Shown piece by piece: positions 53,466 to 61,837 of a stretch of 64,000 nt of DNA. The position numbers and the translations under genes are program-made. The DNA is from DATAFF01 sp963744915 (GTDB taxonomy: Bacteria > Pseudomonadota > Alphaproteobacteria > Rhizobiales > Aestuariivirgaceae). The stretch spans positions 1-64,000 of the forward strand of contig CAVUUY010000017.1 in assembly GCA_963744915.1 (NCBI GenBank). The letters run 5' to 3'. How positions within the stretch are numbered: the first letter of the stretch is position 1; the number at the start of each line of letters is the position of its first letter. Below the pieces are notes generated by a model, which saw nothing but the letters and a program-made list of their open reading frames with translations, ran no database searches and was not told the DNA's origin.

Positions 53466-53481
53466 GTTCGTTGAAGAATCC

Positions 53482-53508
53482 GGATTGTTCGTAAGAAAGA
53501 ACGAATCC
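53482..53508. promoter_or_regulatory. Palindrome and promoter element before sulfate operon
   Basis: GGATTGTTCGT and AGAACGAATCC form an imperfect inverted repeat around AAGAA. Four bases downstream is TTGACA (53512-53517), a -35-like hexamer. The position, between an Rrf2 gene and the sulfate operon, makes it a candidate Rrf2 operator. Weak or absent -10 match. Confidence 0.4.
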
Positions 53509-53560
53509 CTGTTGACAATCTCTACAAGATTTGTCGAAATGGCATGGTCGGCGAACGGAG

Positions 53561-53716
53561 ATGGCAATGCTGAAGCTGAAGGCCCTGCTCATGTGTCTCT
53601 TTGCTTCCCGCAGTTTCGCCCGGATCGACAATTCCGGTCAGGAGCTCATCCTGCCGCCCCCCGCGCCGCCGGAGGGGCAGCTGAAGCGCCGCAGCGGCGT
53701 ATTCGGCGCCGGCTGA
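53561..53716 (+). CDS. Small ORF before sulfate-binding protein (possible leader peptide)
   Basis: A 51-codon frame: MAMLKLKALLMCLFASRSFARIDNSGQELILPPPAPPEGQLKRRSG. It begins with a hydrophobic stretch and a Cys and sits between the putative operator and the substrate-binding gene. The initiation site has GGAGATGGCA upstream. It may be a leader peptide or a small membrane-associated protein; nothing shows it is translated. Confidence 0.35.
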   Translation: MAMLKLKALLMCLFASRSFARIDNSGQELILPPPAPPEGQLKRRSGVFGAG

Positions 53717-53812
53717 AACAATCTAAGCCTTCGCGACCTTCGAAAAACCCGGGTCTGTCAGGAACCTGCCAGCCGCCGCCTTCTTCATGCTGTCACAACA
53801 GGAGGTTGAACG

Positions 53813-54823
53813 ATGTTCAAGAGAAGTCTTTTCGCATTGGTCGTTGCCGGGCTTGCCGCGCTTGCCGGACCGGTCAGCGCCTCATCGACGCTGCTCAATG
53901 TCTCCTATGACCCGACGCGGGAATTCTACAAGGCGTTCGATGCCGCCTTCGCCGAGAAATGGCGCGCCGAAACCGGCGAGACGGTTCAGATCAACACCTC
54001 GCATGGCGGTTCGGGCAAACAGGCGAGGGCGGTGATCGACGGTCTCGATGCGGATGTGGTGACACTGGCGCTGGCGGCGGATATCGACGCCATCGCCAAG
54101 GCAGGCAGGCTCAGCCCCGCCTGGCAGAAGCGCCTCGCCAACAACAGCACGCCCTACAGCTCGACCATCGTGTTCCTGGTGCGGAAGGGCAATCCCAAGC
54201 AGATCAGGGATTGGGACGATCTCGTGAAGCCGGGCATCCAGGTCATCACGCCGAACCCCAAGACCTCAGGTGGTGCCCGCTGGAACTATCTCGCCGCCTG
54301 GGCCTATGGCGCCGCCAAGAGCAATGGCGACGAGCGCAAGGCACAGGCTTTCGTCACCAGCCTTTATCGCAATGTCCCGGTGCTCGACACCGGCGCGCGC
54401 GGCGCCACCACGACCTTCGTCCAGCGCGAGATCGGCGATGTGCTGATCGCCTGGGAGAACGAGGCCTTTCTGGCGCTCGAGGAACTGGGCAAGGACCAAT
54501 TCGAGATCGTCGTGCCGTCACTGTCGATCAAGGCGGAGCCGCCGGTGGCGGTGGTCGATGCCAATGTCGACCGCAAGGGCACGCGCAAGCTGGCCGAGGC
54601 CTATCTCGACTTCCTCTACTCGCCGGTCGGCCAGAAGCTCGCAGCCAAGCATTTCTTCCGGCCGACCAAGCCGGAATTCGCCGATCCCGCCGACCTCACC
54701 CGCTTTCCCAAGCTCAATATGGTGTCGATCGACGATCCGCAGTTTGGCGGTTGGGCCAAGGTGCAGGCGCAGCATTTCGCCGAGGGCGGGATATTCGATC
54801 AGATCTACAAGCCGACCAACTGA
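53813..54823 (+). CDS. Sulfate ABC transporter substrate-binding protein
   Basis: A 336-residue exported binding protein. A signal peptide (MFKRSLFALVVAGLAALAGPVSA) precedes STLLNVSYDPTREFYKAFDAAFAEKW. The Sbp/CysP motifs NTSHGGSGKQARAVIDGL, LALAADIDAIAKAG, STIVFLVRKGNPKQIRDWDDLVKPG and NPKTSGGARWNYLAAWA are all present and bind sulfate through backbone amides. CAGGAGGTTGAACG gives a strong RBS. It starts the sulfate or thiosulfate import operon with cysT, cysW and cysA following at 12, -8 and 7 bases. Confidence 0.92.
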   Translation: MFKRSLFALVVAGLAALAGPVSASSTLLNVSYDPTREFYKAFDAAFAEKWRAETGETVQINTSHGGSGKQARAVIDGLDADVVTLALAADIDAIAKAGRLSPAWQKRLANNSTPYSSTIVFLVRKGNPKQIRDWDDLVKPGIQVITPNPKTSGGARWNYLAAWAYGAAKSNGDERKAQAFVTSLYRNVPVLDTGARGATTTFVQREIGDVLIAWENEAFLALEELGKDQFEIVVPSLSIKAEPPVAVVDANVDRKGTRKLAEAYLDFLYSPVGQKLAAKHFFRPTKPEFADPADLTRFPKLNMVSIDDPQFGGWAKVQAQHFAEGGIFDQIYKPTN

Positions 54824-54835
54824 TATTCGCGGCAG

Positions 54836-55690
54836 ATGACCGCTCGCAGGAACTGGCTTCCGCCGCTGAGACAAGCGAGCGTCATCCCGGGTTTCGGGCT
54901 GGCGCTCGGCTATAGCCTGACCTGGCTTGGCCTCATCGTGCTGGTGCCCTTGGCGGTGCTGGTTTTTCGCGCGCTGGAGCTCGGGCCGACCGAGCTCTGG
55001 CGCATCATCAGCGACGAGCGGACCCGCGCCGCTCTGCGGGTCAGCTTCGGCCTGTCGTTCCTGGCCGCCGTGGTCAACGCCATTGCCGGGCTGGCGGTCG
55101 CCTGGGTCCTGGTGCGCTACCGCTTTCCCGGACGGCGGCTGCTCGACGCTTTGGTCGACCTGCCGTTTGCGTTGCCGACCGCGGTCGCCGGCATCGCGCT
55201 GACGGCGCTCTATGCGCCCAATGGCTGGCTCGGCGCGCCGCTCAAGCTCATCGGGATCAAGGTCGCCTATACGCCGCTCGGGATCTTCATCGCGCTGGTC
55301 TTCATCGGACTGCCATTCGTCGTGCGGACGCTGCAGCCGGTGCTCGAGGACATCGATCACGAGGTCGAGGAGGCGGCCGCCACGCTCGGCGCCGGGCGCT
55401 GGCAGACCGTGTTCCAGGTGCTGCTGCCGACCATCTTCCCGGCCTGGCTAACCGGTTTCGCCCTGGCGCTCGCCCGCGCGGTCGGTGAATACGGATCGGT
55501 GATCTTCATCGCCGGCAACATCCCCTATGTCAGCGAAATCGCGCCGCTCTTGATCATCATCCGGCTCGAGGAGTTCAACTATGCGGGGGCAACGGCGATC
55601 GCCACCGCCATGCTGTCCATCGCCTTCGTGCTGCTCTTGATCATCAACCTGCTCCAGGGCTGGACCCGCCGGAGGCTCGGCCATGTCTAA
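54836..55690 (+). CDS. cysT: Sulfate ABC permease CysT
   Basis: A 284-residue inner-membrane permease. It has six helices, the first near GLALGYSLTWLGLIVLVPLAVLVF, and the family region VDLPFALPTAVAGIALTALYAPNGWLG. The coupling motif HEVEEAAATLGAGRWQTVFQVLLPTIFPAW lies near residue 185. It pairs with CysW to form the sulfate channel. Its stop overlaps the CysW start by eight bases, so the two are probably made in equal amounts. Confidence 0.92.
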   Translation: MTARRNWLPPLRQASVIPGFGLALGYSLTWLGLIVLVPLAVLVFRALELGPTELWRIISDERTRAALRVSFGLSFLAAVVNAIAGLAVAWVLVRYRFPGRRLLDALVDLPFALPTAVAGIALTALYAPNGWLGAPLKLIGIKVAYTPLGIFIALVFIGLPFVVRTLQPVLEDIDHEVEEAAATLGAGRWQTVFQVLLPTIFPAWLTGFALALARAVGEYGSVIFIAGNIPYVSEIAPLLIIIRLEEFNYAGATAIATAMLSIAFVLLLIINLLQGWTRRRLGHV

Positions 55691-56534
55691 CCACCGCGAT
55701 GTCACCCAGGAGCGGCCGCTCGTGCGGTTTCTCCTCATCGCCGCCGTCGCGGTGTTCCTCGGCATCTTCCTGGTGCTGCCGCTGGTGATCGTCTTCGTCC
55801 AGGCCTTCGCCAAAGGCATCGAGACCTACCGCGACGCCCTGACCGAGCCCGAATCGCTGGCGGCGATCCGGCTCACGCTGCTCGTGGCGGCGATCGCGGT
55901 GCCGGCCAACCTGCTGTTCGGCATTGCCGCGTCCTGGTCCATCGCCAAATTCGACTTTTACGGCAAGAGCGTGCTCAACACGCTGATCGATCTTCCCTTT
56001 TCGGTATCCCCGGTGATCTCCGGTCTCATCTATGTGCTCCTCTTCGGCGCCCAGGGCGTGCTCGGACCCTGGCTCGAAGCGCATGGGGTGCAGATCATCT
56101 TCGCCGTCCCCGGCATCGTGCTCGCCACGATGTTCGTCACCTTTCCCTTCGTCGCCCGCGAGCTCATTCCGCTGATGCAGCAGCAAGGCACGCGCGACGA
56201 GGAAATGGCGCTGTCGCTCGGGGCCTCGGGGTTCAAGACCTTTCTGCTCGTAACCCTGCCCAACATCAAATGGGGCCTCCTTTACGGCGTGCTTCTGTGC
56301 AATGCCCGGGCGATGGGCGAGTTCGGCGCGGTCTCGGTGGTATCGGGCCATATCAGAGGGGTGACCAACACGATGCCGCTGCAGGTCGAAATCCTCTACA
56401 ATGAATATTCCTTCGCGGCCGCCTTTGCGGTCGCCTCGCTTCTTGCCATGCTGGCGCTCATCACGCTGGTCATGAAAACGCTGTTGGAATGGCACTTCGG
56501 CGCCGAGCTTGCGGCTCGCAAGCGCCATCCTTGA
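55683..56534 (+). CDS. cysW: Sulfate ABC permease CysW
   Basis: A 283-residue inner-membrane permease. FLLIAAVAVFLGIFLVLPLVIVFVQAFAKG starts the helices. LIDLPFSVSPVISGLIYVLLFGAQG and RDEEMALSLGASGFKTFLLVTLPNIKWGLLYG (coupling loop) are the CysW signatures. MGEFGAVSVVSGHIRGVTNTMPLQVEILYNEY is typical of the C-terminal half. It forms a heterodimer with CysT and contacts CysA. The ATPase gene starts seven bases after its stop. Confidence 0.92.
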   Translation: MSNHRDVTQERPLVRFLLIAAVAVFLGIFLVLPLVIVFVQAFAKGIETYRDALTEPESLAAIRLTLLVAAIAVPANLLFGIAASWSIAKFDFYGKSVLNTLIDLPFSVSPVISGLIYVLLFGAQGVLGPWLEAHGVQIIFAVPGIVLATMFVTFPFVARELIPLMQQQGTRDEEMALSLGASGFKTFLLVTLPNIKWGLLYGVLLCNARAMGEFGAVSVVSGHIRGVTNTMPLQVEILYNEYSFAAAFAVASLLAMLALITLVMKTLLEWHFGAELAARKRHP

Positions 56535-56541
56535 GGGGCCG

Positions 56542-57591
56542 ATGGATCTTCGCATCGCAAACGTCGTCAAGGCGTTCGACCGGTTCCCGGCGCTGCACGG
56601 GGTGTCGCTCGATATCCGCTCCGGCGAGCTCCTGGCGCTGCTCGGGCCATCCGGGTCGGGCAAGACGACATTGCTGCGGCTGATCGCCGGGCTCGAGATC
56701 CCGACCGCGGGCGAGATCTGGTTCGGCAACGAGAATGCCTCGGCGCTGAGCGTCAGGGAACGCAATATCGGCTTCGTGTTCCAGAGCTATGCGCTGTTCC
56801 GCCATATGACGGTTCTCGACAATATCGCCTTCGGGCTCAGGGTTCGTCCGATGGCCTCGCGCCCGTCGGAGAGCGCAATCCGCACGCGCACGCTCGAGCT
56901 TCTCGAGCTGGTTCAGCTCCCCGGCATTGCCGAGCGGTTTCCCTCGCAGCTCTCGGGTGGCCAAAGGCAGCGGGTGGCATTGGCCAGGGCGCTTGCCATC
57001 GAACCAAGGGTGCTGCTTCTCGATGAGCCGTTCGGGGCGCTCGATGCCCAGGTCCGGCGCGACCTCCGGCGCTGGCTCAGGGAGATCCACGACCAGACCG
57101 GGCACACCACGGTGTTCGTCACCCATGATCAGGAGGAAGCGCTCGAGCTCGCCGATCGGGTGGTGGTCATGCGAAGCGGCCGGATCGAGCAGATCGGCAA
57201 TCCGGATACGGTTTATGACGAGCCGGCCAGCGCCTTCGTCTACGGTTTCATCGGCGATTCGAGCAGTCTTCCCGTTGCCGTCGAGGACGGCGCGGTGGTG
57301 CTCGAGGGGCGCCGGCTCGGCCTCGCCGCAAATGGATGTCGCGCCGGCCAGGCGGTGCTGTGCTTTCGTCCGCAGGACGTCGAGTTCGTGACGGATGGGG
57401 AGGCGGTGGCCGGAATTGTCAAGACCGTCCGCCGGGTGATCAATGTGCGCCGGGCCGAGCTCGAGGTCGGGCGTGCCCGGCACACGGTCGAGATCGATAT
57501 CGGCCAGGATGTCGAGGCGCATCGCGGGATAGAGCTGTGCTTCCGGCCACGGCGCTTCAAGGTGTTCCCGGCAGATCAAGAGGCGAGATAG
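56542..57591 (+). CDS. cysA: Sulfate ABC ATPase CysA
   Basis: A 349-residue ATPase. It has Walker A (LGPSGSGKTTLLRLI), Q-loop NIGFVFQSYALFRHM, signature QLSGGQRQRVALARAL, Walker B (VLLLDEPFGALDAQVRRDL) and FVTHDQEEALELADR. The C-terminal regulatory domain covers the last 100 residues (AVLCFRPQDVEFV...). The start at 56542 gives MDLRIANVVKAFDRFPAL; the longer frame runs into cysW. It is the last gene of the sulfate operon and is followed by a strong hairpin. Confidence 0.92.
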   Translation: MDLRIANVVKAFDRFPALHGVSLDIRSGELLALLGPSGSGKTTLLRLIAGLEIPTAGEIWFGNENASALSVRERNIGFVFQSYALFRHMTVLDNIAFGLRVRPMASRPSESAIRTRTLELLELVQLPGIAERFPSQLSGGQRQRVALARALAIEPRVLLLDEPFGALDAQVRRDLRRWLREIHDQTGHTTVFVTHDQEEALELADRVVVMRSGRIEQIGNPDTVYDEPASAFVYGFIGDSSSLPVAVEDGAVVLEGRRLGLAANGCRAGQAVLCFRPQDVEFVTDGEAVAGIVKTVRRVINVRRAELEVGRARHTVEIDIGQDVEAHRGIELCFRPRRFKVFPADQEAR

Positions 57592-57593
57592 CG

Positions 57594-57634
57594 CCCCTTC
57601 CCCGCCGCCGATGGGCAAGTCGACGGGGAAGGGG
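57594..57634 (+). terminator. Hairpin after cysA
   Basis: CCCCTTCCCCG and CGGGGAAGGGG pair perfectly over 11 bases around a 19-base loop, starting three bases after the cysA stop. It lies between convergent genes (cysA and the 99-residue gene at 57679). No U-run follows, so it may be a Rho-aided or bidirectional terminator, or part of a repeat. Confidence 0.5.
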
Positions 57635-57678
57635 AGCTGCCGGCGACCCGGGAGTGGGGCCGGCTGGTGTGGAGCGGT

Positions 57679-57978
57679 CTATCGAGGGTCCCTCCCCATC
57701 CCCCTGATCCGCGGCCTGGCATAGCGTCTCGGCAGGGTGATGCTGCGCAGGCGCGATGCTTCGCTCGAAAGGACGGAAAGCTCCTCGAGCCGGCCGGACG
57801 ACTCCAGCCGCTCGAGGCACTCGGCAACCAGCGTCTCGAGCCAGATCGCCCGCGACGGCGCGCCATGACCTTCGAACACCTGCATGCAACGAACCAGCTC
57901 GCGGGTGATGCCGATCAACTGCTCTTCGGGAATCTCGCAACTGCCATGCTTCGGCAATTTGCCTGATTGGTCGGTCAT
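57679..57978 (-). CDS. Small helical protein downstream of the autoinducer synthase (hypothetical)
   Basis: A 99-residue protein: MTDQSGKLPKHGSCEIPEEQLIGITRELVRCMQVFEGHGAPSRAIWLETLVAECLERLESSG, then a short basic tail RRYARPRIRGMGRDPR. It looks all-helical and has no signal peptide. It follows the LuxI-type gene by 13 bases in the same direction and is probably co-transcribed with it. No family is recognised. The start at 57978 follows AGGAGGATATCG; a frame-open start at 58110 lies within the synthase gene and is unlikely. Confidence 0.65.
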   Translation of the reverse strand: MTDQSGKLPKHGSCEIPEEQLIGITRELVRCMQVFEGHGAPSRAIWLETLVAECLERLESSGRLEELSVLSSEASRLRSITLPRRYARPRIRGMGRDPR

Positions 57979-57991
57979 CGATATCCTCCTG

Positions 57992-58633
57992 TCAGGCGGC
58001 AATCGGCAGGCACGCCATCCATTTCGGATCGGCGAAGATCGAGCCGGTGAGATTGTTGCGGCTGCGAATCTCGTCGGTGATGCCGACCTCGGTCTCGCAC
58101 AGACCGGCAACCGTCAGGACGCTGCCGATGCGCTTCGGCTGGCACAGCCGCTCGAAGCCGCAGCCGGCACGGCGCAGGATGCGCTCCATGCGGACGTCAT
58201 AGACGGAGATGACGAAGTCGACACCGGCCGCCCTGGCGGTTTCGAGCAGAGCGCACAGAAGCTTTCCCGTGACCGTGCTCAAGCCGTTCGGCAGATGCCC
58301 GAGCAATTCCGTGTCGACGGCGAAGCGGCTGCTTTCCAGCACACGCGGGCTGCGGATGATGTCTTCGGGTTCCAACAGCTCGTTGAAGACATCCGACAGC
58401 ATATGCGGTCCGGTGGTTGGCAAGAGACGAAGGCTTGCCAATACGTTGCGCTGCTCGTCAGTCTCGACCACGTAAAGCGGATTCAGTTCGTCAAATTCAT
58501 CCTTCTCGCGCTTGTTTGAAACCTTCACATCCCAGCCGAGCCGGTCATTGAAGACTTTGGCTCTGAGACGAAACATCTTGTCGATGATGTCGGTATTCTC
58601 ACCAGGGTATGCGCCTTGCACCAGTTCGATCAT
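57992..58633 (-). CDS. LuxI-type acyl-homoserine-lactone synthase
   Basis: A 213-residue autoinducer synthase. The family-conserved N-terminal residues are in FRLRAKVFNDRLGWDVKVS (Arg, Phe, Trp). DEFDELNPLYVVETDEQRNVLASLRLLPTTGPHML has the catalytic-side Asp/Arg, and SPRVLESSRFAVD the Glu and Arg. It makes an acyl-homoserine lactone from S-adenosylmethionine and an acyl carrier, or an acyl-CoA. The RBS AGGGGGAACGAGC precedes ATG at 58633; a longer frame to 59248 passes through the LuxR gene on the same strand and is not real. It lies 77 bases downstream of the LuxR gene. Confidence 0.92.
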   Translation of the reverse strand: MIELVQGAYPGENTDIIDKMFRLRAKVFNDRLGWDVKVSNKREKDEFDELNPLYVVETDEQRNVLASLRLLPTTGPHMLSDVFNELLEPEDIIRSPRVLESSRFAVDTELLGHLPNGLSTVTGKLLCALLETARAAGVDFVISVYDVRMERILRRAGCGFERLCQPKRIGSVLTVAGLCETEVGITDEIRSRNNLTGSIFADPKWMACLPIAA

Positions 58634-58680
58634 GCTCGTTCCCCCTATCGTTGTGGGGGCATAGTCCGTGCATGGACGTT

Positions 58681-58696
58681 GACCGGCAATACGGTC
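58681..58696. promoter_or_regulatory. Candidate lux box upstream of the synthase gene
   Basis: GACCGGCAATACGGTC is a 16-base dyad with five-base arms (GACCG/CGGTC). It sits 48 bases upstream of the synthase start, between the LuxR-type gene and the synthase, where LuxR-type proteins usually bind. The match to known lux boxes is by symmetry, not by sequence. Confidence 0.4.
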
Positions 58697-58710
58697 GAAT
58701 GACCGGAGTT

Positions 58711-59433
58711 CTACAGCGCTCCGATGCGGATCGCCTTTGCCACGCATTGCGCCTTGCTGTGGCAGCGCAGCTTGGTCATGGCGTTCTCGATGTAGAAACG
58801 CACTGTCCGGTCGCTCAGGCCGAGTATCAGCGCAATCTCCTTGGTGGTCTTGCCTTCGGCAGTCCACCAGAGCATGTCGCGCTCGCGGCGCGAAAGCTCG
58901 CGGATATCGACCGAGCTGCTGAAGCCTTCGAGAGCCATGACCTGCTGATGAAAATAGAAGGCGATGAGCAGGAACTCGCGAATATTCCGCTGCTTGAATC
59001 CTTCCCAGTCGGCATCGGGAAGATCGCTGTTCAGGGTGAAGATCGCGAGGTCGCCCTTGGCGCCGCGGACGGGAATCGACAGCCCCTGCCTCTTGACGCC
59101 GTACTCGCGCGCCTCGCCGAAGAAGCGGGCGGCCACCGGACGAAATGGCGGCAGATTGCGCCAGTCGAGCGGCAGGATGCCCTTCATCGATTCGGGCAGC
59201 ACCGGATCGATGCGCTGGTAATTGCAGGAGCGGTAGCGCTCGACCCATTCCGTCGCATAAGTGGAGATGACGAACACCGGCCGATTCTCGTTCGCCCGCG
59301 GCACGTTCACGCCGAGATAGGCGAGATTGTCGACGCCAAAATGGGCCGAGAGCTGCTCGAGGAAACGATGCGCATCGCTGATCGATCGGATCTCCTCGCC
59401 GATTTCGACCACCGCATAAAAAGCCTGTTCCAT
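58711..59433 (-). CDS. LuxR-family autoinducer-binding regulator
   Basis: A 240-residue quorum-sensing regulator. The ligand domain has FVISTYATEWVERYRSCNYQRIDPVLPESMKGILPLDWRNLP, with the conserved Trp, Tyr, Asp and Trp. The DNA-binding domain is ELSRRERDMLWWTAEGKTTKEIALILGLSDRTVRFYIENAMTKLRC (GerE type). It should bind the lactone made by the next gene's product and activate its promoter. The start at 59433 gives MEQAFYAVVEIGEEI; the upstream frame is non-coding. It is divergent from the acetyltransferase gene, and a small palindrome (AACCCTTGGGGTT, 59502-59514) lies between them. Confidence 0.92.
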   Translation of the reverse strand: MEQAFYAVVEIGEEIRSISDAHRFLEQLSAHFGVDNLAYLGVNVPRANENRPVFVISTYATEWVERYRSCNYQRIDPVLPESMKGILPLDWRNLPPFRPVAARFFGEAREYGVKRQGLSIPVRGAKGDLAIFTLNSDLPDADWEGFKQRNIREFLLIAFYFHQQVMALEGFSSSVDIRELSRRERDMLWWTAEGKTTKEIALILGLSDRTVRFYIENAMTKLRCHSKAQCVAKAIRIGAL

Positions 59434-59598
59434 CGCAAATGGCCTCCCCGGCCGAACCCTAACATTCCTGCATCCCACTGGCGAGAGATGCAATCCAATA
59501 CAACCCTTGGGGTTATCCGCAGGAATCGATCGCGAAATGATTGTCAGCAGCGGATATAGGTATCTATGTGGTTGCAAGTCCACACCGGGGAGGATTGC

Positions 59599-60087
59599 AT
59601 GATCCATCAGCTGTGCGCCGAAGGCTCGGTGCATTCTTCATTGCCGAGCGCGCTTCTGGTGACCAGCGCGGCGCGTTGCGTGCGCGCGGCGATCCTGACC
59701 TCCTGCCGCAGCGCCTACCCGCGCTCGGTCGCGACGGCTTGGCTCGCCAACAAGACGGCCCAGAACATCGCCTCGTGGCTGCCGGTCGCCGAGCACGACA
59801 GCTTCTTCTTCCTGCAGGGCGAGCTGGTCGAGGGCGTGGCGCTGGTGGCGCGGCAGCGGCATTTCGAACTCATCTGCGTCCATCCCGAGGTGCAGCGGAC
59901 GGGTGTGGCGAAGCGGCTGTTCGCAGCCATCCTCACGCGGCTGCAGCCGACCCGGCTCGAGGCGCATGCACCGCTGCCTTCCGTCAACTGGTATCTGAAG
60001 CACGGCTTCACCATCCGGGCAGCGCCGCTCGTCGAGGAAGGCGTGTTGTGGGATATTCCGCTGGTGTGGCGCGCCGGCGTCGGATAG
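59599..60087 (+). CDS. GNAT-family N-acetyltransferase
   Basis: A 162-residue acetyltransferase. The acetyl-CoA motif is in FELICVHPEVQRTGVAKRLFAAIL, and VNWYLKHGFTIRAAPL is the usual C-terminal signature. The N-terminal half is less conserved (AYPRSVATAWLANKTAQNIASWLP). The substrate cannot be inferred. ATG at 59599 follows GGGGAGG. It is divergent from the LuxR gene and may be under quorum control. Confidence 0.85.
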   Translation: MIHQLCAEGSVHSSLPSALLVTSAARCVRAAILTSCRSAYPRSVATAWLANKTAQNIASWLPVAEHDSFFFLQGELVEGVALVARQRHFELICVHPEVQRTGVAKRLFAAILTRLQPTRLEAHAPLPSVNWYLKHGFTIRAAPLVEEGVLWDIPLVWRAGVG

Positions 60088-60172
60088 GTAAATATTCACA
60101 ATGATCGGAAATGCGAACTGTCTATCGGAAATGCGAAGCAGAGCCGCCGCTGCGGGCGCACGGTCCTGAGCC

Positions 60173-60922
60173 ATGCCAGGGAAGATCCATGTCGGCGTCG
60201 GCGGTTGGACCTTCGAACCATGGCGCGGGGTGTTCTATCCGCCGGGCCTGCCGCATAGGCGCGAGCTCGAATATGCGAGCCGGGCGCTGACATCGATCGA
60301 GATCAACGGCACCTATTATTCCACCTTCGAGCCCGACAGCTGGCAGAAATGGGCGGCGGAAACCCCCGACGGGTTCATCTTCGCCATCAAGGGCTCGCGC
60401 TATTGCACCAATCGCCGAATTCTGTCCGATGCCCTGTCGGCGAAGTCGATCGCCCGCTTCATCGAGCAGGGCCTGCAGCATCTCGGCGACAAGCTCGGTC
60501 CGATCAACTGGCAGTTCATGACGACGAAGAAATTCGATGCCGACGACTTCGAGGGGTTTCTGAAGCTCCTGCCCGGGGAAATCGCCGGGCGGCGGCTGCG
60601 CCATGCCGTCGAGATTCGCCATGACAGCTTCTGCGATCCCACCTTCTATGCGCTGGCGCGAAGGCTGGGTGTCGCCATCGTCTATGCCAAGGAGGAGACG
60701 TTCCCCGAGATCGACGAGGCGACGGCCGACTTCACCTATGCGCGGCTGATGTCGAGCCGCGAGGATCTCGACAGCGGCATCGACCCGAAGGAGCTGAAAC
60801 ATTGGGCGCGCAAGGCGAGGGCATGGGCCAAGCGCGGCGATGTGTTCATCTATTTCATTTCCGGCGCCAAGGTGCGCAACCCGGCGGCCGCACAGGCCCT
60901 GATCAAGGCGCTGGGCGGCTAG
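60173..60922 (+). CDS. DUF72 domain-containing protein
   Basis: A 249-residue protein spanning the whole DUF72 (YecE) TIM-barrel-like domain. It begins GKIHVGVGGWTFEPWRGVFYPPGLPHRRELEYASRALTSIEINGTYYS. FEQP-like residues are replaced by WQKWAAETPDGFIFAIKGSRYCT. LGPINWQFMTTKKFDADDFEGFLKLLPGE and RHAVEIRHDSF follow. The family's function is uncertain; some members sit near DNA-repair genes. The start at 60173 fits the family length. Confidence 0.9.
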   Translation: MPGKIHVGVGGWTFEPWRGVFYPPGLPHRRELEYASRALTSIEINGTYYSTFEPDSWQKWAAETPDGFIFAIKGSRYCTNRRILSDALSAKSIARFIEQGLQHLGDKLGPINWQFMTTKKFDADDFEGFLKLLPGEIAGRRLRHAVEIRHDSFCDPTFYALARRLGVAIVYAKEETFPEIDEATADFTYARLMSSREDLDSGIDPKELKHWARKARAWAKRGDVFIYFISGAKVRNPAAAQALIKALGG

Positions 60923-61106
60923 CTCTGATCATCGACTGCGGGAACACGCTGCCGGCACCCCGACCGAAATAATCTCTTCATCTTTACGATTAGGATTTAC
61001 CAGGAATGAACCAATGTCATTGCGTATTGTCAAGGAAGGCAGAGTGAAGTTGTGCTATACACTTCCTGCCAACACAAACTGGCTGATTCACCGGAGATCT
61101 TTTTGC

Positions 61107-61709
61107 ATGACAACTGTCCCGACCAATGACCCCGGCTCGGTGTTCGTTCCCAGAATGTTGGATTCGCTCGCCAAGAACTGGTGGCTCCTCCTGCTGCGCG
61201 GGATTGTGGCGATCCTGTTCGGGGTGCTGGCTTTCATGTGGCCCGGCGTAACCCTGCTGACGCTGGTGCTGTTCTATGGCGCTTATGCGCTGGTGGACGG
61301 CGCGCTCGCCATCGGTGCGGCCGTGGCCGGCCCCGGTACTGCCGGACCGCGCTGGTGGCTGGCGGTGGTCGGCGTGCTCGGCGTTGCGGCCGGCCTGCTG
61401 ACATTCCTGTGGCCCGGCATCACCGCGATCGTTCTCCTCTACTTCATCGCCGGCTGGGCGATCGCGACGGGCGTGTTCGAGATCGTCGGCGCCGTCAGGC
61501 TGCGCAAGGAGATCGACAATGAATGGATGCTGATCCTGAGCGGCGTCCTGTCGGTGCTGTTCGGCGCCATCCTGATCATCTCGCCCGGGGCCGGCGCGCT
61601 GGCGCTCATCTGGGTGATCGGCACCTATGCGATCCTTGCCGGCATCATCTACGTCATTCTCGCCTTCAAGCTGCACCAGCACGATCCCGCCGTCGCCAAA
61701 CGCCCCTAA
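61107..61709 (+). CDS. HdeD-family membrane protein
   Basis: A 200-residue membrane protein with six predicted helices in three repeated pairs: LAKNWWLLLLRGIVAILFGVLAFMWPGVTLLTLVLFYGAY, RWWLAVVGVLGVAAGLLTFLWPGITAIVLLYFIAGWAI and WMLILSGVLSVLFGAILIISPGAGALALIWVIGTYAI. The WPG turns are typical of HdeD (acid-stress) proteins. ATG at 61107 is preferred; a frame-open ATG at 61014 adds a poor-looking extension. Stand-alone gene. Confidence 0.88.
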   Translation: MTTVPTNDPGSVFVPRMLDSLAKNWWLLLLRGIVAILFGVLAFMWPGVTLLTLVLFYGAYALVDGALAIGAAVAGPGTAGPRWWLAVVGVLGVAAGLLTFLWPGITAIVLLYFIAGWAIATGVFEIVGAVRLRKEIDNEWMLILSGVLSVLFGAILIISPGAGALALIWVIGTYAILAGIIYVILAFKLHQHDPAVAKRP

Positions 61710-61743
61710 GACTTAAGGCTCAGCGCCATCGGAAGTCTGTGGA

Positions 61744-61770
61744 GTGCCCTCGCCGGACCGGCGGGGGCAC
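61744..61770 (+). terminator. Hairpin after hdeD-like gene
   Basis: GTGCCCTCGCCGG and CCGGCGGGGGCAC pair over 13 bases around a one-base centre, with a single mismatch-like wobble. It begins 35 bases after the stop and is followed by a weak T-containing stretch. Terminator or intergenic palindromic repeat. Confidence 0.45.
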
Positions 61771-61837
61771 CACCATTTTGCCGCAGTTCCGAGTACATCA
61801 GCGGTGCCTGGACCCGTGTTGCGGCAAGGAGGTCAGC

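Noticed and set aside
57591..57720. Possible small gene or member of the island repeat family after cysA
   Set aside because: It lacks the GGGACTCCG/AGGACGATGGGGG core; only a hairpin is supported.
57992..59248. Single 418-residue frame covering LuxR region and LuxI gene
   Set aside because: Only the last 213 residues are a protein family; the front is the LuxR gene read out of frame. RBS supports a start at 58633.
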